64,000 nt of DNA from Aspidiotus rigidus (GCA_035079385.1 JAVHKY010000054.1:5681501-5745500); one strand, 5' to 3'; positions 34,098 through 45,944 are shown, counted from the stretch's first letter. Numbers and translations: made by a program. The notes: a model not told the origin generated them from the sequence alone.

Positions 34098-34277
34098 AAA
34101 CGAATCCGTTCCTTAAGGTTACGGCTATCCATCATAAACGAAAAAACGAATACTCCAAGGGGAGAGTAAACAAATGCAAACCGAAGAAAATAAAAACGAA
34201 GGGAGCGCTTTCGGTTAAACAACCATCTTCAAACCTGAAATGAAAGCAACTGACGAACGAATGAGAAGAAAGAGGTA

Positions 34278-35354
34278 TTAAGATCGTCCGAACGAGAAAT
34301 CACGGTGTGAATCATAAACCTGTTCGATCAAGCCATCTTCCGGAATGTACGAGTTGAGTATAGTGATACCGTCAGTGTTGAGGTGACGCATTATCTCTAT
34401 ATTCTCGAGGGCGATACGTTTACGGTAGGAATTCTCCTTATGGAGGAGCTTTTCGGATCCCTCGCGGAAACTGTGGCCACTGTTAATCAAATGATCAGCG
34501 AAAGCTGACTCCCCTAAGCGTCCCTTCTTCCAAGACTTGAGGTGCTCAGCTACTCTAACTTTCATCTGGCGGCTGGTCTCACCAATATAAAAGCCTCCAC
34601 AATCCTCACATTCCATCTTGTAAACACCACTCCTTTCATCAACCGGTATGGGATCCTTCAGTCTCACAAACAACCTCTTGACTGTGGTGAGGTTGTAAAA
34701 CGCGGGTCTGAAACCAAACGGGCGAAGGGCCCGACCCAATTGCTGGGAGAAATTCCCCAGGAAAGGGAGACTGATCCAACGCAAACGGCGATCACGGATC
34801 GTGTCTCGGGGGAGGGAGGTGGTGGAATCAAGAAGGCTCCTCGTAACTTTCCTCCGAACCATCACGTCAACGTCGACATTGACTCCATTCACTCTAGCCA
34901 GGTGTTTTATGGTAAGTAATTCTTTCTTAAAAGCAGATTGACTCAACGGAATACGAGTCAGTCTGTGAACTAGGCTATGAAAAGCAGCAATCTTATGAGC
35001 AACAGGACCGAACGAACCACCGTGGACTAAAACATCGGTCGTAGTATCTTTCCTGTAAATTCCAAACTTATGGATACCGTCTATAATAGAGATCGATAAA
35101 TCCAAAAAGTTGATGGAAAATACCCCTATTTCCAACGTAAATTTGATGGAAGGGTACCAGGAATTGAGATACCTCAGAAACTCACCAAGGAGATCTGGGT
35201 GACCAGTCCAGGTACATAGAACGTCATCAACGTACCTGTGCCAGTAGTGAATATGATTAAGTAACACCTGGTTCGAGGAAAAGAGGTCAAGTTCAAACTT
35301 AGACATGAAAACTTCGGAGATAAGAGAGCCTAGAGGTGATCCAATAGGGATCCC
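34278..35354 (-). pseudogene. PLE A2 left arm: RT catalytic half plus GIY-YIG
   Basis: On the minus strand the frame enters at GIPIGSPLGSLISEVFM and includes WHRYVDDVLCTWTG, NFLDLSISIIDG, the TSLPRD linker, GFRPAFYN, SGVYKMECEDCGGFYIGET and EHLKSWKKG, to a stop at 34278. The 417-codon frame extends to 35531 only because it reads antisense through the right arm, so the first 60 or so residues are not real. The first half of the RT, with the first catalytic Asp, is absent from this arm. All residues seen are intact. Confidence 0.92.
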
Positions 35355-35355
35355 T

Positions 35356-36671
35356 AAAAAAACCTCCTTGTTCCTAACCCCACACCCCCCCTCCTCTACG
35401 GGTTGCCCAAAGTGCATAAGAAGAATACCCCGATGCGACCCGTCGTTTCTTTTGTCTCCTCTCCTACCTACCTCCTTGCCAAATTCCTTGACCGTTGGTT
35501 CAAAAATCGCATTGATTTCGAATCTCCTCATTCGGTCTTGAATTCGGCCTCTTTAACTGACGTCCTCAGGGATGTAAGCCTTCCCCCAGGGACGACCATC
35601 TGCTCGTTTGATGTTGTTGGTTTGTTTCCAAATATTCCTAAGGCTGCTACTATCCAGCGGATGGGTGAGCTACTCATCAGAGCTAACATTCCTCACAATG
35701 AGCTTCAGGAATTTTTTGATCTCCTGAATACTTGCTGGTCCCCTAACTTCTGTAAATTTGAAGGGAAATTTTTCGAGTTCCCTGAGGGCTGGTACCCTTC
35801 CATCAAATTTACGTTGGAAATAGGGGTATTTTCCATCAACTTTTTGGATTTATCGATCTCTATTATAGACGGTATCCATAAGTTTGGAATTTACAGGAAA
35901 GATACTACGACCGATGTTTTAGTCCACGGTGGTTCGTTCGGTCCTGTTGCTCATAAGATTGCTGCTTTTCATAGCCTAGTTCACAGACTGACTCGTATTC
36001 CGTTGAGTCAATCTGCTTTTAAGAAAGAATTACTTACCATAAAACACCTGGCTAGAGTGAATGGAGTCAACGTCGACGTTGACGTGATGGTTCGGAGGAA
36101 AGTTACGAGGAGCCTTCTTGATTCCACCACCTCCCTCCCCCGAGACACGATCCGTGATCGCCGTTTGCGTTGGATCAGTCTCCCTTTCCTGGGGAATTTC
36201 TCCCAGCAATTGGGTCGGGCCCTTCGCCCGTTTGGTTTCAGACCCGCGTTTTACAACCTCACCACAGTCAAGAGGTTGTTTGTGAGACTGAAGGATCCCA
36301 TACCGGTTGACGAAAGGAGTGGTGTTTACAAGATGGAATGTGAGGATTGTGGAGGCTTTTATATTGGTGAGACCAGCCGCCAGATGAAAGTTAGAGTAGC
36401 TGAGCACCTCAAGTCTTGGAAGAAGGGACGCTTAGGGGAGTCAGCTTTCGCTGATCATTTGATTAACAGTGGCCACAGTTTCCGCGAGGGATCCGAAAAG
36501 CTCCTCCATAAGGAGAATTCCTACCGTAAACGTATCGCCCTCGAGAATATAGAGATAATGCGTCACCTCAACACTGACGGTATCACTATACTCAACTCGT
36601 ACATTCCGGAAGATGGCTTGATCGAACAGGTTTATGATTCACACCGTGATTTCTCGTTCGGACGATCTTAA
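35356..36671 (+). pseudogene. PLE A2 right arm: PLE protein lacking the YVDD core
   Basis: The frame starts KTLLVPNPTPPLLYG upstream of the Met at 35403. It has LPKVHKKNTPMRPVVSF, CSFDVVGLFPNIP and CKFEGKFFEFPE, then jumps directly to WYPSIKFTLEIGVF. About 65 residues are missing at 35787, including GIPIGSPLG and the catalytic YVDD. The frame stays open through SGVYKMECEDCGGFYIGET to the stop at 36671, so the 422-codon ORF looks healthy but cannot be an active RT. The missing core is present in the left arm. The antisense 125-codon shadows of both arms differ at only two residues. Confidence 0.93.
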
Positions 36672-36715
36672 TACCTCTTTCTTCTCATTCGTTCGTCAGT
36701 TACTTTCATTTCAGG

Positions 36716-36748
36716 TTTGAAGATGGTTGTTTAACCGAAAGCGCTCCC
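36716..36748 (+). other. Conserved PLE terminal hairpin (A2 right)
   Basis: GGTT (36725-36728) and AACC (36733-36736) flank a GTTT loop, followed by CGAAAGCGCT. The mirrored copy in the left arm is at 34205-34228 on the minus strand (GGTT 34213-34216, AACC 34221-34224). Confidence 0.5.
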
Positions 36749-36815
36749 TTCGTTTTTATTTTCTGCTGTTTGCGTTTGTTTACTCTCCCCTTGGAGTATT
36801 CGTTTTTTCGTTTAT

Positions 36816-37380
36816 GAACTCCAGCTTCGTGAGGGACGAGAGCCCCCACTAACAGATTGGCCACGTAGTTACCTCGGTCGTCGGTTGTTTCATCTACTGT
36901 TACGTAAATATTACTACAACCCCCAATACGTTTCCTCACTTCAGCCATGGTCTCATCAAACAGTCGTGGAACGTGATACTTCCGTAGGGAACTTTCGTCC
37001 AGAATATGCTGTTTAGTGTACGTACTCCAAAATTCTTTGAATTTTGGATTTTGCAACTTCCATAAAGGTATGTTGGCGCACATAAAAGCTTCACAAAGAT
37101 CACTGTGAAATGAATTTGATTCACTTGTGGCCGAAGTAAGGGTACTCTGCTTTAATTTAGATCGCTCAGCTCTATGTAGTGCACCTAGATGTGATGTGGA
37201 GGAACAGTGCGAATCTACGTGGTTTCTTTTCTTGCAAGACAAATCCTTTCCGCAAACTAGACAAGTGATAATTTTTCCATCGGTAACCAAAACCTCCAAT
37301 TTTATGTTGTAATCACGAAGCCACTGTCGTATCGATGAACTGAGAGTCGCTTTATATTTCGGCATATTGTGAAAAGTAGG
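36816..37380 (-). pseudogene. hAT-like transposase, N-terminal fragment
   Basis: On the minus strand from the Met at 37365: MPKYKATLSSSIRQWL, then ITCLVCGKDLSCKKRNHVDS, a BED-like zinc-finger region with CxxC and later His residues (HCSSTSH). SDLCEAFMCANIPLWKLQNP, LRKYHVPRLFDETMAEVRKR and IYVTVDETTDDRGNYVANLL follow; the last is the first catalytic Asp region of hAT transposases. It is cut by PLE A2 after LVPHEAG, so the codons to 36706 are PLE sequence. The other part is at 33716-34097. Confidence 0.78.
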
Positions 37381-40149
37381 AAATATCTCTCGAAGTCAAT
37401 AGGGAAATTATTCTGATCAAACGCGTAAGTACAACAATAATAACATGAATCACGTACATGCGAACTGCGGACTCATCGAAGCTATCATACCTAGGCGATG
37501 CGAACTTAGAGCAGTCAATTACCTGTTTTGTACGTAGTAAGATAAGGAGACACGAATATTCGGATGTAGTACTATTTTCTTTACGAGAATAAGCGTGTGA
37601 ATATTTCCTATTTCTGTATTCAGCGGCTTAGTATCTTCTCTCATACGTGTCCTATTGTGGTCTACGTGTAAACTTGCAGTACACTGAGGACAAAGAAGCA
37701 ACTTTTATGCAAGTTTTTGTACTTCATCAATAAATTATGGTATTTTCTCAAGAAAAACCAAGATTTGCAACTTTTTGGCATTATTTGGCATCTACTATCG
37801 TTTATGGCATTTATTTCAAATTCGGCATTTTTCGGCAAAATAAAAATTTTTCCCGGGCTCCCTAAAACTTGAAACGTGCTCTCCATTGATTTTCAGCCAC
37901 CTGCCTTCAAGCAAGATCATCTGACAAATGCTAGTGATTCCGGTCTCTAGTTATCAATCTCAAGTTGGTCTGTAATGCAGAGATGATTGCTGTGTACATT
38001 TCAGATGAAAACTGAGCTTGCTCTAAACAAAATCATTGACTGCCTTACCGTACAGCTAATTTGGAAAAGGGTAAGCAGTACGAGATATGGCATCCCGCAA
38101 TACATAGTCGTCAGTGCGTAATTCACCTTACTCTCCTGAACGTTGTCGGCAGGATAAATTATGAATAATTCTACTTTTTTTATGCCTGCATGGGCGTGAT
38201 ATGATCCTTGTTCAGCAAGACTGGCAACCCTTGAATCAAAAGTTTCGGTCTGGTATGGTGAGATTTCAATTTTGTATTTTTCGCCCTCTTCATAAACTTG
38301 TGTTTCTTGATTGTGAACTCAGCATGACCTTCTCATAAGAAAATGTATGACAGCAAAGCAATTAACGACCTCGGTTTTTTTGGAAGTTTTTTCAATTGTT
38401 AAAAAAGTGAGCTACACTGGTGATCAAAACGCTAGTTATCAAGAAAAATTAAATTATTTGCAATTCGTATCCGTAATAAAGGATTAGAAATTGAATAAAT
38501 TTCGCTCACTGTTGTCATATGAGAGGAGGCATTTATCCGAGAAAATTGGTTCCTGGTCATTGACCGATACCCGATAGAATTTTGTAGAAATAACCGCGGC
38601 TATACATTCAAGTCGAAGAAAAAATCGTATTCTTTTTCCAAACTGCCTCAATGTACGAAGTGTATTTCATGATTGAATCACTAATGCGTTCCTCTTAATG
38701 ACAGGCAACACTTAAAATCATCAGGTATTATGTGTTGTCGCAGTCGACAGAAAACGTGACAACACAATGAGTTCGTACAAGTGGCTACCACTTTCGTTGG
38801 CAATTATGATACTTTGTTTCTCCCTCACGAATTTCACATTTCGCTCCCTTTTTCCGCTCGTTCATTTCACTCTTCTCGCTATCTTTTTCTTTTTCTTTTT
38901 TTTTTTTTTCTTTCTTCTATCCGCACTTCCTTCCACATAGAGTCGTTCGCATTGATTTGTGATAATCACAGGGTTCTTCTGCTACGGAGAGCCATTTAAA
39001 AGCAACGTACTACTCTTTAATATATTACGACGATAGTTGTATAAAAAGCGGAGGGAGTTTCAAATTTGGACCGAATGTGCAGACGATAAAATATCTGAGA
39101 AGATTCTGTTAATGACAGCCTCTACAAATCATACGATAATTTTACGCTTTATCTTATTTACTTAATCTCTGTTCTTCTCAGTTATAATAACAGTGTAATA
39201 ATACTGCGTATGTGTGCGTCGCTGGTGCCATTTACTTCTTCATCCTGTGCAGTCATTATACCACCAACAACGCACCGCGAAATCGGCAGTATCGAATTTA
39301 AATGCGCGTCATTTACAAGTTGAATAAAATTCAATTCACGAGTTCTCGGAACGGAATTTATAAGGCTTATTCTGGTGGAAGACAATTGTGTAGAAAAAAA
39401 AGTTGTTGTTAGAATGGAATTTCAATAAGTTTTCGAGGAATGATTGATAAAATGTTCAACAAATTTTTATTTTGACGAAACTCTTTTAGAATGAAGAAAA
39501 GGGAGCTCAAAGATTCGAGAAAGAAAATTTTTAATAGATTCTGACGTCACTTTCCAATTTTTTTCTACGTCAACCAAACCCTTTCAAAACACTCACAATC
39601 TTCTTTAGGGAGGGAAAGGAAGAAGTGTGTGGGGGAGGGGGAGAGTAAACCAGATACACTATGCTAAAGAGCCTCAAAAAGCACAAGAGCTGAGCTAAGA
39701 TTTTGAAGGCCTAAGCTTTACAAATGCGCACTCTAGGTGAAGACTTTGCAGCTTCAAGTCATACCTTGCCCGACAAAATAACTTGAATCGGTCATCAGAA
39801 ATTGGAAAATAATATCGATTAACATGATCGACCAGTGTAGCCGACAAGAACCGCCAAAAAGTCTGAATATTCTCAAAGCTTAGGATTAATTACTGAAAAG
39901 CGGTGTAAACTCACAGTTTTCGACTAGTGGGTTCTTAAGAACCCAAATACGACTTCGTATCTGGGTTTCAACTTACCAGAACCGTAGAATTAGTAAGCAA
40001 GCGCTTCCGAATGAAAATCTATCAACGGGTAAGAACATCTTGACAGAAGTGAGTGAACCTGTAAAGAAATAAATCACAAATAAATTATTCATCATTATTC
40101 ATGCTAGTCAATTCTTGTAAACTGTATCAGTGAGGTATGAAGTAGGACC
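37381..40149. other. Mostly unannotated stretch
   Basis: No gene was recognised. Around 37740-37865 the words ggcatt and cggcattt recur next to gggagcccggg on the minus strand, which may be the outer end of the hAT-like element. A T-rich run lies at 38880-38910. At about 39925-39985 gggttcttaagaacccaa and tctgggtttcaactt resemble the 48-bp repeat at 41.3 kb. Confidence 0.35.
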
Positions 40150-40720
40150 TTCTAGTTTACTGTAGGTGAGTAATTATAAACTGATTTGATGACTTCTGTA
40201 GATTCCTGTGCGATACGTTTGTATTTAGAGCTTTCCTCATGTGAGAGGTGGACATTTTCAGGTCTCGATAGTAGGAAAAGTATGTCCAAATCGATGCCAG
40301 AAGATGAGCTGCAAAATTAGAAAGATTGGGTAGACTCAAAGTTGGCATGCACCTGTGCTGATTGATTCTTGTTTTCAAGGGAGGACCTGTTTGCCCAATA
40401 TAGAAGGAGGGGATCTCCTCGCACTGGATTTTGGTAACACCCTAAGGAAATAGGATCTTTAAGCTGACCAATGTGATTTCTATGTATGTTTACATTGTAA
40501 AAAGCTGGTACAAGTCTTAGTGAATGAGAGAAGAAAGAGGAGACTGAATACTCTTTTTGAAGACCTGAAAATGGCTGACTCTTACATGAGGGGAGTTCTA
40601 AATACAAAAGTATCGCACTGGAGTTTGCAGAAACCATCAAATCACTTGCGCATAGTAAACAAGAAAATCCTCAATTCATATTTTGCTGATACAGTTTACA
40701 AGAAATTATTTAAATGAATA
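40150..40720. mobile_element. Penelope-like element E fragment, head-to-head
   Basis: The minus strand gives SLRLVPAFYNVNIHRNHIGQ, LKDPIS, then in other frames CEEIPSFYIGQTGPPLKTRI and NQHRC, the GIY-YIG core, and LKMSTSHMRKALNTNVSHRN downstream (to about 40150). From about 40545 the plus strand gives LKMADSYMRGVLNTKVSHWS, an inverted second copy of the C-terminal part. So again two partial copies meet head-to-head. The RT is absent, frames are broken, and no target duplication was found. Confidence 0.72.
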
Positions 40721-40833
40721 ATGACGTAATCTACCAGTAAAATTATCCGGATTTGGTACTCTACTCTTAATTCTGTTATTTACAAATTTGGGTAAAGTAC
40801 ATGAAACAAAGGAAGTAACTCTGCGGTTCAATA

Positions 40834-41157
40834 CTAATTAGTATTAACAATAAATTTTTAATAGTATTGACAATAAATTGTTAATAGTATTGACAATTAA
40901 TTTTTAATAGTATTGACAATAAATTGTTAATAGTATTGACAATAAATTGTTAATAGTATTGACAATTATTTGTTAATAGTATTGACAATAAATTGTTGAT
41001 AGTATTGACAGTTAATTGTTAATAGTATTGACAATAAATTGTTAATAGTATTGACAATAAATTGGTAATAGTATTGAAAATTAATTGTCAATAGTATTGG
41101 CAATAAATTGTTATTAGTGTTGACAGTAAATTTTTAATTGTGTTGACAGTAAATTTT
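40834..41157. repeat. 23-bp minisatellite
   Basis: About 14 tandem copies of a 23-bp unit, taatagtattgacaataaat plus tgt, with substitutions increasing toward the right end. AT-rich, no coding potential. Confidence 0.95.
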
Positions 41158-41310
41158 GTAAAATTATACTGCGTGAAAGAAAAACCTTTAAATTGTGATC
41201 AAATCAGGGAAATCTTATTTATGTTCCTGAATACAATTTGAATAAATATGATTCTGACGTTTGGAGTTGGAGTCTTCAGCAGTGCAGTTAGCTAGCGTGA
41301 CATGTGTAAT

Positions 41311-41885
41311 GATAAATTTGTGTCTAGGTCTCTATTTGTGGATTTACAAGAACCCAATCACAAATTTGTGTACAGGTCCAGACTTATGGACTTACAGCAT
41401 TGACAAATTTGTGTTAGTGTGTTGACTTCTGGATTCACAAGAACCCAATCACAAGTTTGTGTCTGGGTCTAGACCTGTAGATTTTCAAGAAAGCAATGAC
41501 AAATTTGTGTTTTGATGTTTACTTGTAGATTTTTGAGTACCCAACGACAAATTTGTATCTGGGTCTCGACTTGGGGATTTTCAAGAACACAGTGGCACTT
41601 TTGTGTCTGGGTTTCAACCTGTGGCTTTTCAGGAACCCAATGACAAATAATTGTGTCTGGGTTTTGACTTGTTGATTTTCAAGAACCCTTGGCGAGATCG
41701 TATCTGAGTGTGGACCTGTGAATTTTTAAAAACTCGAGTTTCAACTTGCGCATTTTCAAGAACCCAATGGCAAATTTGTGTTTGGGTTCTAACTAGTGGA
41801 TTTTTATAGGCCAAATTGTAAATTTGCGTCTGATTTTCAAGTACCCAATGACGAATTTGTGTCTTGGTCTCAACTTTCAGTACTT
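41311..41885. repeat. 48-bp tandem repeat
   Basis: About 12 diverged copies of a unit of about 48 bp containing aaatttgtgtctgggtct, gattttcaagaacccaatga and related words. Some units are shortened. A stray related copy occurs near 39.95 kb. Confidence 0.92.
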
Positions 41886-42194
41886 TTCAATCTCCCTAAA
41901 TTTTGAAGAAGATCATATTCAACTTCAAAAACTTTCAAAGTTCGAGGATTTTCTTTCCACAAAATTTAAGTCAAAATCGGGCTTTATCAACATTCATCCT
42001 CTCTCATCTATCTCTAAAACGCTATTAAAAAACCGCCTTATCGGAGCTAAAAATATCGAAACGAAAATACGCCTATGTTTGCTAGAACAGAGTAGAAAAA
42101 TTCATGAGCAGCAAAAGAGAAACGAACGAGAGAGGTATAGAACGAAAAGATGAACGAGAGAAGAAAACATTCGCAGAAAAATATTGCGATATAA

Positions 42195-42228
<34 letters not shown>

Positions 42229-43539
42229 TTTACCTTGCGATGGAGGAGGATGGGGGAGAGAAAAATGGAAGTGCAAACGTGATCCAAAGATTGTCTTGTT
42301 GACAAAATGGAATACGTGTTCCATAGAATCAATGCATTCTTAATATGAAGTCGAGTGAATGGAAAGCGTATATGGTGAAAATGCCTTTGTATTTTCATTT
42401 TAAAAACGTTGTTGTTACTACCGCGCTCTGTTCTCGCCATAATCGTCGTTGTCGTCTCGAAGCTCAAGATACATAAATACACACCACAATAATACGGAAT
42501 AACAAACGTGAGAAGTAAAAATTCGGCCAGCCATTATAAAATATAATGGTAATGGTAGACGTGTCGAGCGAGAGCAAAGTGCGAGCAATTTTGTCGAACA
42601 CCCTTGGTCTTTTGTTTTTATTTTACGAGACAATTTTTACGAGGTTGAATTACAACCGAAATTTTGCATTGCATTCACTTTCGCGAGGTCTCTCCAACCT
42701 CTTTTTTAGACACCCGTTATTCTTTTTCTGTATCCGCGCTCTCTCTTTTATTTCCCTTTTTATTCAACGTACTTCCAAATCGCAACAGTTTTCTTTTATA
42801 TCCTCCAGATTCGAATATTTATGTCTGCCGTAGTGTTTTGTTACATTCGATGAAGAAACTAAAACGTCGACCGCAGTGCCCGGGTAATAGAAAATTTATT
42901 GTTTACTCCTCGTTTTTATGTCACGAATGACTTTATTAGAGTCTATCTTCAGAATTGAAGACGTAGCCAACTTTGTTTCCTTTTATGCATGAAATTTACG
43001 TTATAATTTTAAGCTGTTGATCTCATTTACGTACCGCGAGGGCGATTAAATCCGACATAATGATTTTAGCTTTTAAAAGTTATGAGGTTCGTAATACATA
43101 GACTACACGACGAAACGCCTACTTTACACGAGGGCAGTTAATTTTTTATGACCGAAAAATGAATTTTCCAACTTATGTAAGTACCTCTATTTATTGGGAA
43201 GGGGAAAAGGGAGGTAGAAAAAATGGGTTTCGCTCAACGCCACTTCCCACGTGGTGTAGTAGAGCAAGAGATTTTGGAAATTCTTTGAAGAAATATTATT
43301 TTCAACCTTTCAACCACTATGAACGAATTTTTGTTTTTAAGATGATACTTTCGTAATGATATCCTAATGAGTTTCTTCTTCCTCAATTTCTAAACGTCTT
43401 AATTAAAAATTGTAAAACTTAATGTTGATCGCCATCATACCTTTTACTTTCAGATCCAATTTGAAATTCAGGTCATCGCATGTTCGTGTGGTTTTTCAAG
43501 CTTGCCTTGCTCCGAGCTTGTATGCCAAGTCAACTCACT
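41886..43539. other. Unannotated non-coding stretch with (TA)n
   Basis: A TA dinucleotide run lies at about 42196-42226. Otherwise only short open frames without motifs. Confidence 0.5.
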
Positions 43540-44040
43540 TAAGTTAGTATAAAGAAGTCCTAGACCTCCTATAAGCCTAGTATAATATGGTTAAAGGATA
43601 TAAATTTTTCTTGAATTTCAAGCTAAATATGAGAGGAGAGGGACTTGGAAAAATTTTGAATTTTGAGCTATATCATGATAGGAGGACTTACAAAAATTTC
43701 ATCCTCCAAGCTATTATACAATAGGGGTCAAAATTTTTCGAAGTTTTTCGCCAGACGGCATGTGGCGCACATATAATAGGAAAGTGACTAAAGAAACTTT
43801 CAACATCCATACTATATATATGATAGGACGGGGACTTGGAAAAATTTCGACTCTCGATATGATAAAAGAAGGACTTGGAAAAATTTTGACTCTCGAGCTA
43901 TACATGATAGAAGATGGACTTCGAAAAATCTCCTATCATTTACAGCTCGAGAGTCAAAATTTTTTTCAAGTTTTTTGTCGGACGGCGCACGGCGTACGGC
44001 AAATTTCTCAAAAAACCCCCATAGAACAGGTTCACTGTTA
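43540..44040 (+). mobile_element. GGGAACCTGTT-ended family member with tandem motif
   Basis: From about 43540 the words cctataagcctagtataata match the short element at 28.9 and 45.6 kb. The right end (gacggcgcacggc, caaatttctcaaaaaacccc, atagaacaggttcactgtta) matches their 3' ends. Between them, 43640-43960, about five units of the pattern cttggaaaaattttgac, tctcgagctata and tgataggag are repeated in tandem, longer than in the other copies. Confidence 0.62.
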
Positions 44041-44188
44041 AAATTTTGACTCTCGAGCTATATACGATAGGATTCTCTACATGTTCTACTTTTTGAAAGA
44101 CCTTCCGCAGTGGAATACGGATTTTGCGGGTTCCCCGCTCGCCGTTGCAAAACTGGCAATGGCATCCTAATTTTTAAGCGGGGGACAC

Positions 44189-45321
44189 CGTTCTGGGTCA
44201 AAAACCCGAATCGAATAGCCCGACATGCCAAATACCCGACAAGTGATTTACCCGACACCGACATACCCGAATCCTCTTACCCGACAAGCCAAATCGCCCG
44301 ACACAAGGATTCCCTGGAGTTCTCTTTTTTTTGCGTTTGCTTAGTAATGAATATTGTGATACATGGCAGGCTCTGGTACGTTGCATGAACCACTCACTAC
44401 CATACGTTTACACGCTCTTAGAGGGAAAAAGTCAGGATGAATACGCGAAGGTGTTGCAGGCTGTGAAAGATGCGGTTGCCAGGTACAATGTTAACGCGTG
44501 TGCCCCGGAAAGAATAATGTCAGACTTTGAACTCGCGATCATGAATGCGTGTGAGGAAGTATTTCCTGGAGTCACTGTAATTGGGTGTTTCTTCCACCTA
44601 TGCCAAGCGGTTTACCGCCAGGTGCAGTCCTTGGGCCTACAGCAGCAATACAACGACCCCGACGATGACACAGTACGAACATTCACAAAAATGTTGACAG
44701 CGTTAGCATACGTGCCAACCGCGGAAGTAACCCGCCTGTTTCCAGTACTGGCTGCCTCCGCTCCGGCAGAAATGGAAAAACTGTACGAGTACTTCGACAG
44801 GTACTACGTCCGAGGTGTTCTTCGTCGGGGAAGACGGCGTCCGGTCAACCCGCGGTACGCACCAGCCAAGTGGAACCAATATGACGCGGTTATTGCCAAC
44901 CTTCACAAGACAAACAATGTAAGTGAAGGTTGGCATAACCGCTTCCGCGTCACCGTAGGGAAACATCATCCCGACCTATACAGCGCTCTCGGGGAACTAC
45001 AAAAAGAACAAAGCAACACGGAAGTCTGTTTAGCGGAGCTTAGTCTGGGGAGACGAGTGAAAAATTCACCAGGTCAGAAGTGGCTCTCCCTCCAGGAACG
45101 TATACGCAAAGTGGTATTGGAATTTGATGAATACAGCATTGATATTTACGCAACTTGGCCCACACAATCGTTTTAGCATAACAGAGAACAATGTAAAGAA
45201 ACCAATTATACTAAAATAAATTGTCGGGTTTTACATTGTCGGGTATGGCGGTGTCGGGTAAATCACTTGTCGGGTATTTGGCATGTCGGGCTATTCGATT
45301 CGGGTTTTTGACCCAGAATCG
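44189..45321 (+). mobile_element. MULE DNA transposon (copy 2), internally deleted
   Basis: Inverted ends of about 110 bp: left CGTTCTGGGTCAAAAACCCG, right reversed CGATTCTGGGTCAAAAACCC, each followed by repeated CCCGACA words. An 8-bp target duplication, GGGGACAC, lies at 44181-44188 and 45322-45329. At 1.13 kb it is much shorter than copy 1. Its ends are unrelated to those of copy 1, so it is a second MULE family. Confidence 0.9.
44331..45176 (+). pseudogene. MULE copy 2, truncated catalytic domain
   Basis: The open frame has real homology from about residue 22: PYVYTLLEGKSQDEYAKVLQ, RIMSDFELAIMNA (second catalytic Asp), VIGCFFHLCQAVYR (CxxH motif intact), NNVSEGWHNRFRVTVGKHHP (Glu) and VCLAELSLGRRVK. 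The first catalytic Asp motif (WFxDGTFK) and the FLYWCH finger are missing, removed by an internal deletion close to the left inverted repeat. The first 20 residues read through foreign sequence. The rest is uninterrupted, suggesting recent deletion or cross-mobilisation. Confidence 0.88.
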
Positions 45322-45449
45322 GGGGACACGCTATCACTTTTGTTGGGGGTACTTCCAGGAAATTTTCGTCCGCGAGCGCGAGCGAGGTTTATGACGTAAC
45401 GAGGTTGATAACGTCATTGAGAGGGGAGGGGATTCAGAAAACGACGGCT

Positions 45450-45730
45450 TCCTTAACAAAGTTAAACGGGAACGCAGGGAACCTGTTTTATGAGTCAGAT
45501 GGGATCTGGTATTGAAAATTCAAGGAAGCCTAGACCTAGATAAAGCTAGTATAAATAAGGCCCAGACCTACTATAAGCCTAGTATATTATAGTTTGAGAG
45601 TCTAAATGTTTCTCGAATCTCCAGCTATATATGATAGCTCGAGAGTCGAAATTTTTCCAAGTTTTTTGCCGGACGGCGGACGGCGCACGGCAAATTTCTC
45701 AAAAAGCCCCCCATAAAACAGGTTCCCTAT
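45450..45730 (+). mobile_element. GGGAACCTGTT-ended short element, third copy
   Basis: Starts gcttccttaacaaagtt, then gcagggaacctgttttatga. It contains gcccagacctactataagcc and agctatatatgatagctcga, and ends ccataaaacaggttccct. It is close to the copy in PLE C over its whole length. It lies between MULE copy 2 and PLE B2. Confidence 0.75.
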
Positions 45731-45944
45731 TTAAAATTTCTACCTCCGAGCTATATACGGTAGGAGCGGGATAGAGAAATATACTCGCAAAGAGTAACGA
45801 AAACAAATACCAGAACCGCAATAAAACAAACAAACCGAGCGCTTTCCGCTAAACAGCCATTCTCACGGTATAGAAAGCGACTGAACCCAACACCAACAAG
45901 AACGAGTAACAACGAACGAGGAGGTCATGACTGAACCAGCGAGT

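Larger units (their letters stand above)
34098..36815. mobile_element. Penelope-like retroelement A2, head-to-head double copy inside hAT
   Basis: A minus-oriented partial PLE (34098-35354) is joined head-to-head to a plus-oriented one (35355-36815). The shared arms (about 34135-35165 and 35790-36815) are nearly identical. The whole insert is bounded by GAACTCCAGCTT at 34086-34097 and 36816-36827, a 12-bp target duplication in the hAT-like gene. The left end carries, on the minus strand, the ATG and MDSRNLKERI codons of the ORF start; the right end stops just after TTTAT(G). The near identity of the arms suggests recent insertion. Confidence 0.93.

Noticed and set aside
35355..35531. N-terminal extension of the A2 left-arm frame
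   Set aside because: These codons are antisense to the right arm of the same element and arise only from the head-to-head junction.
40834..41885. CRISPR-like array
   Set aside because: The repeats are contiguous minisatellites with no unique spacers, in animal DNA, with no cas genes.
42196..42226. (TA)n run as a regulatory TATA cluster
   Set aside because: It is a simple microsatellite.
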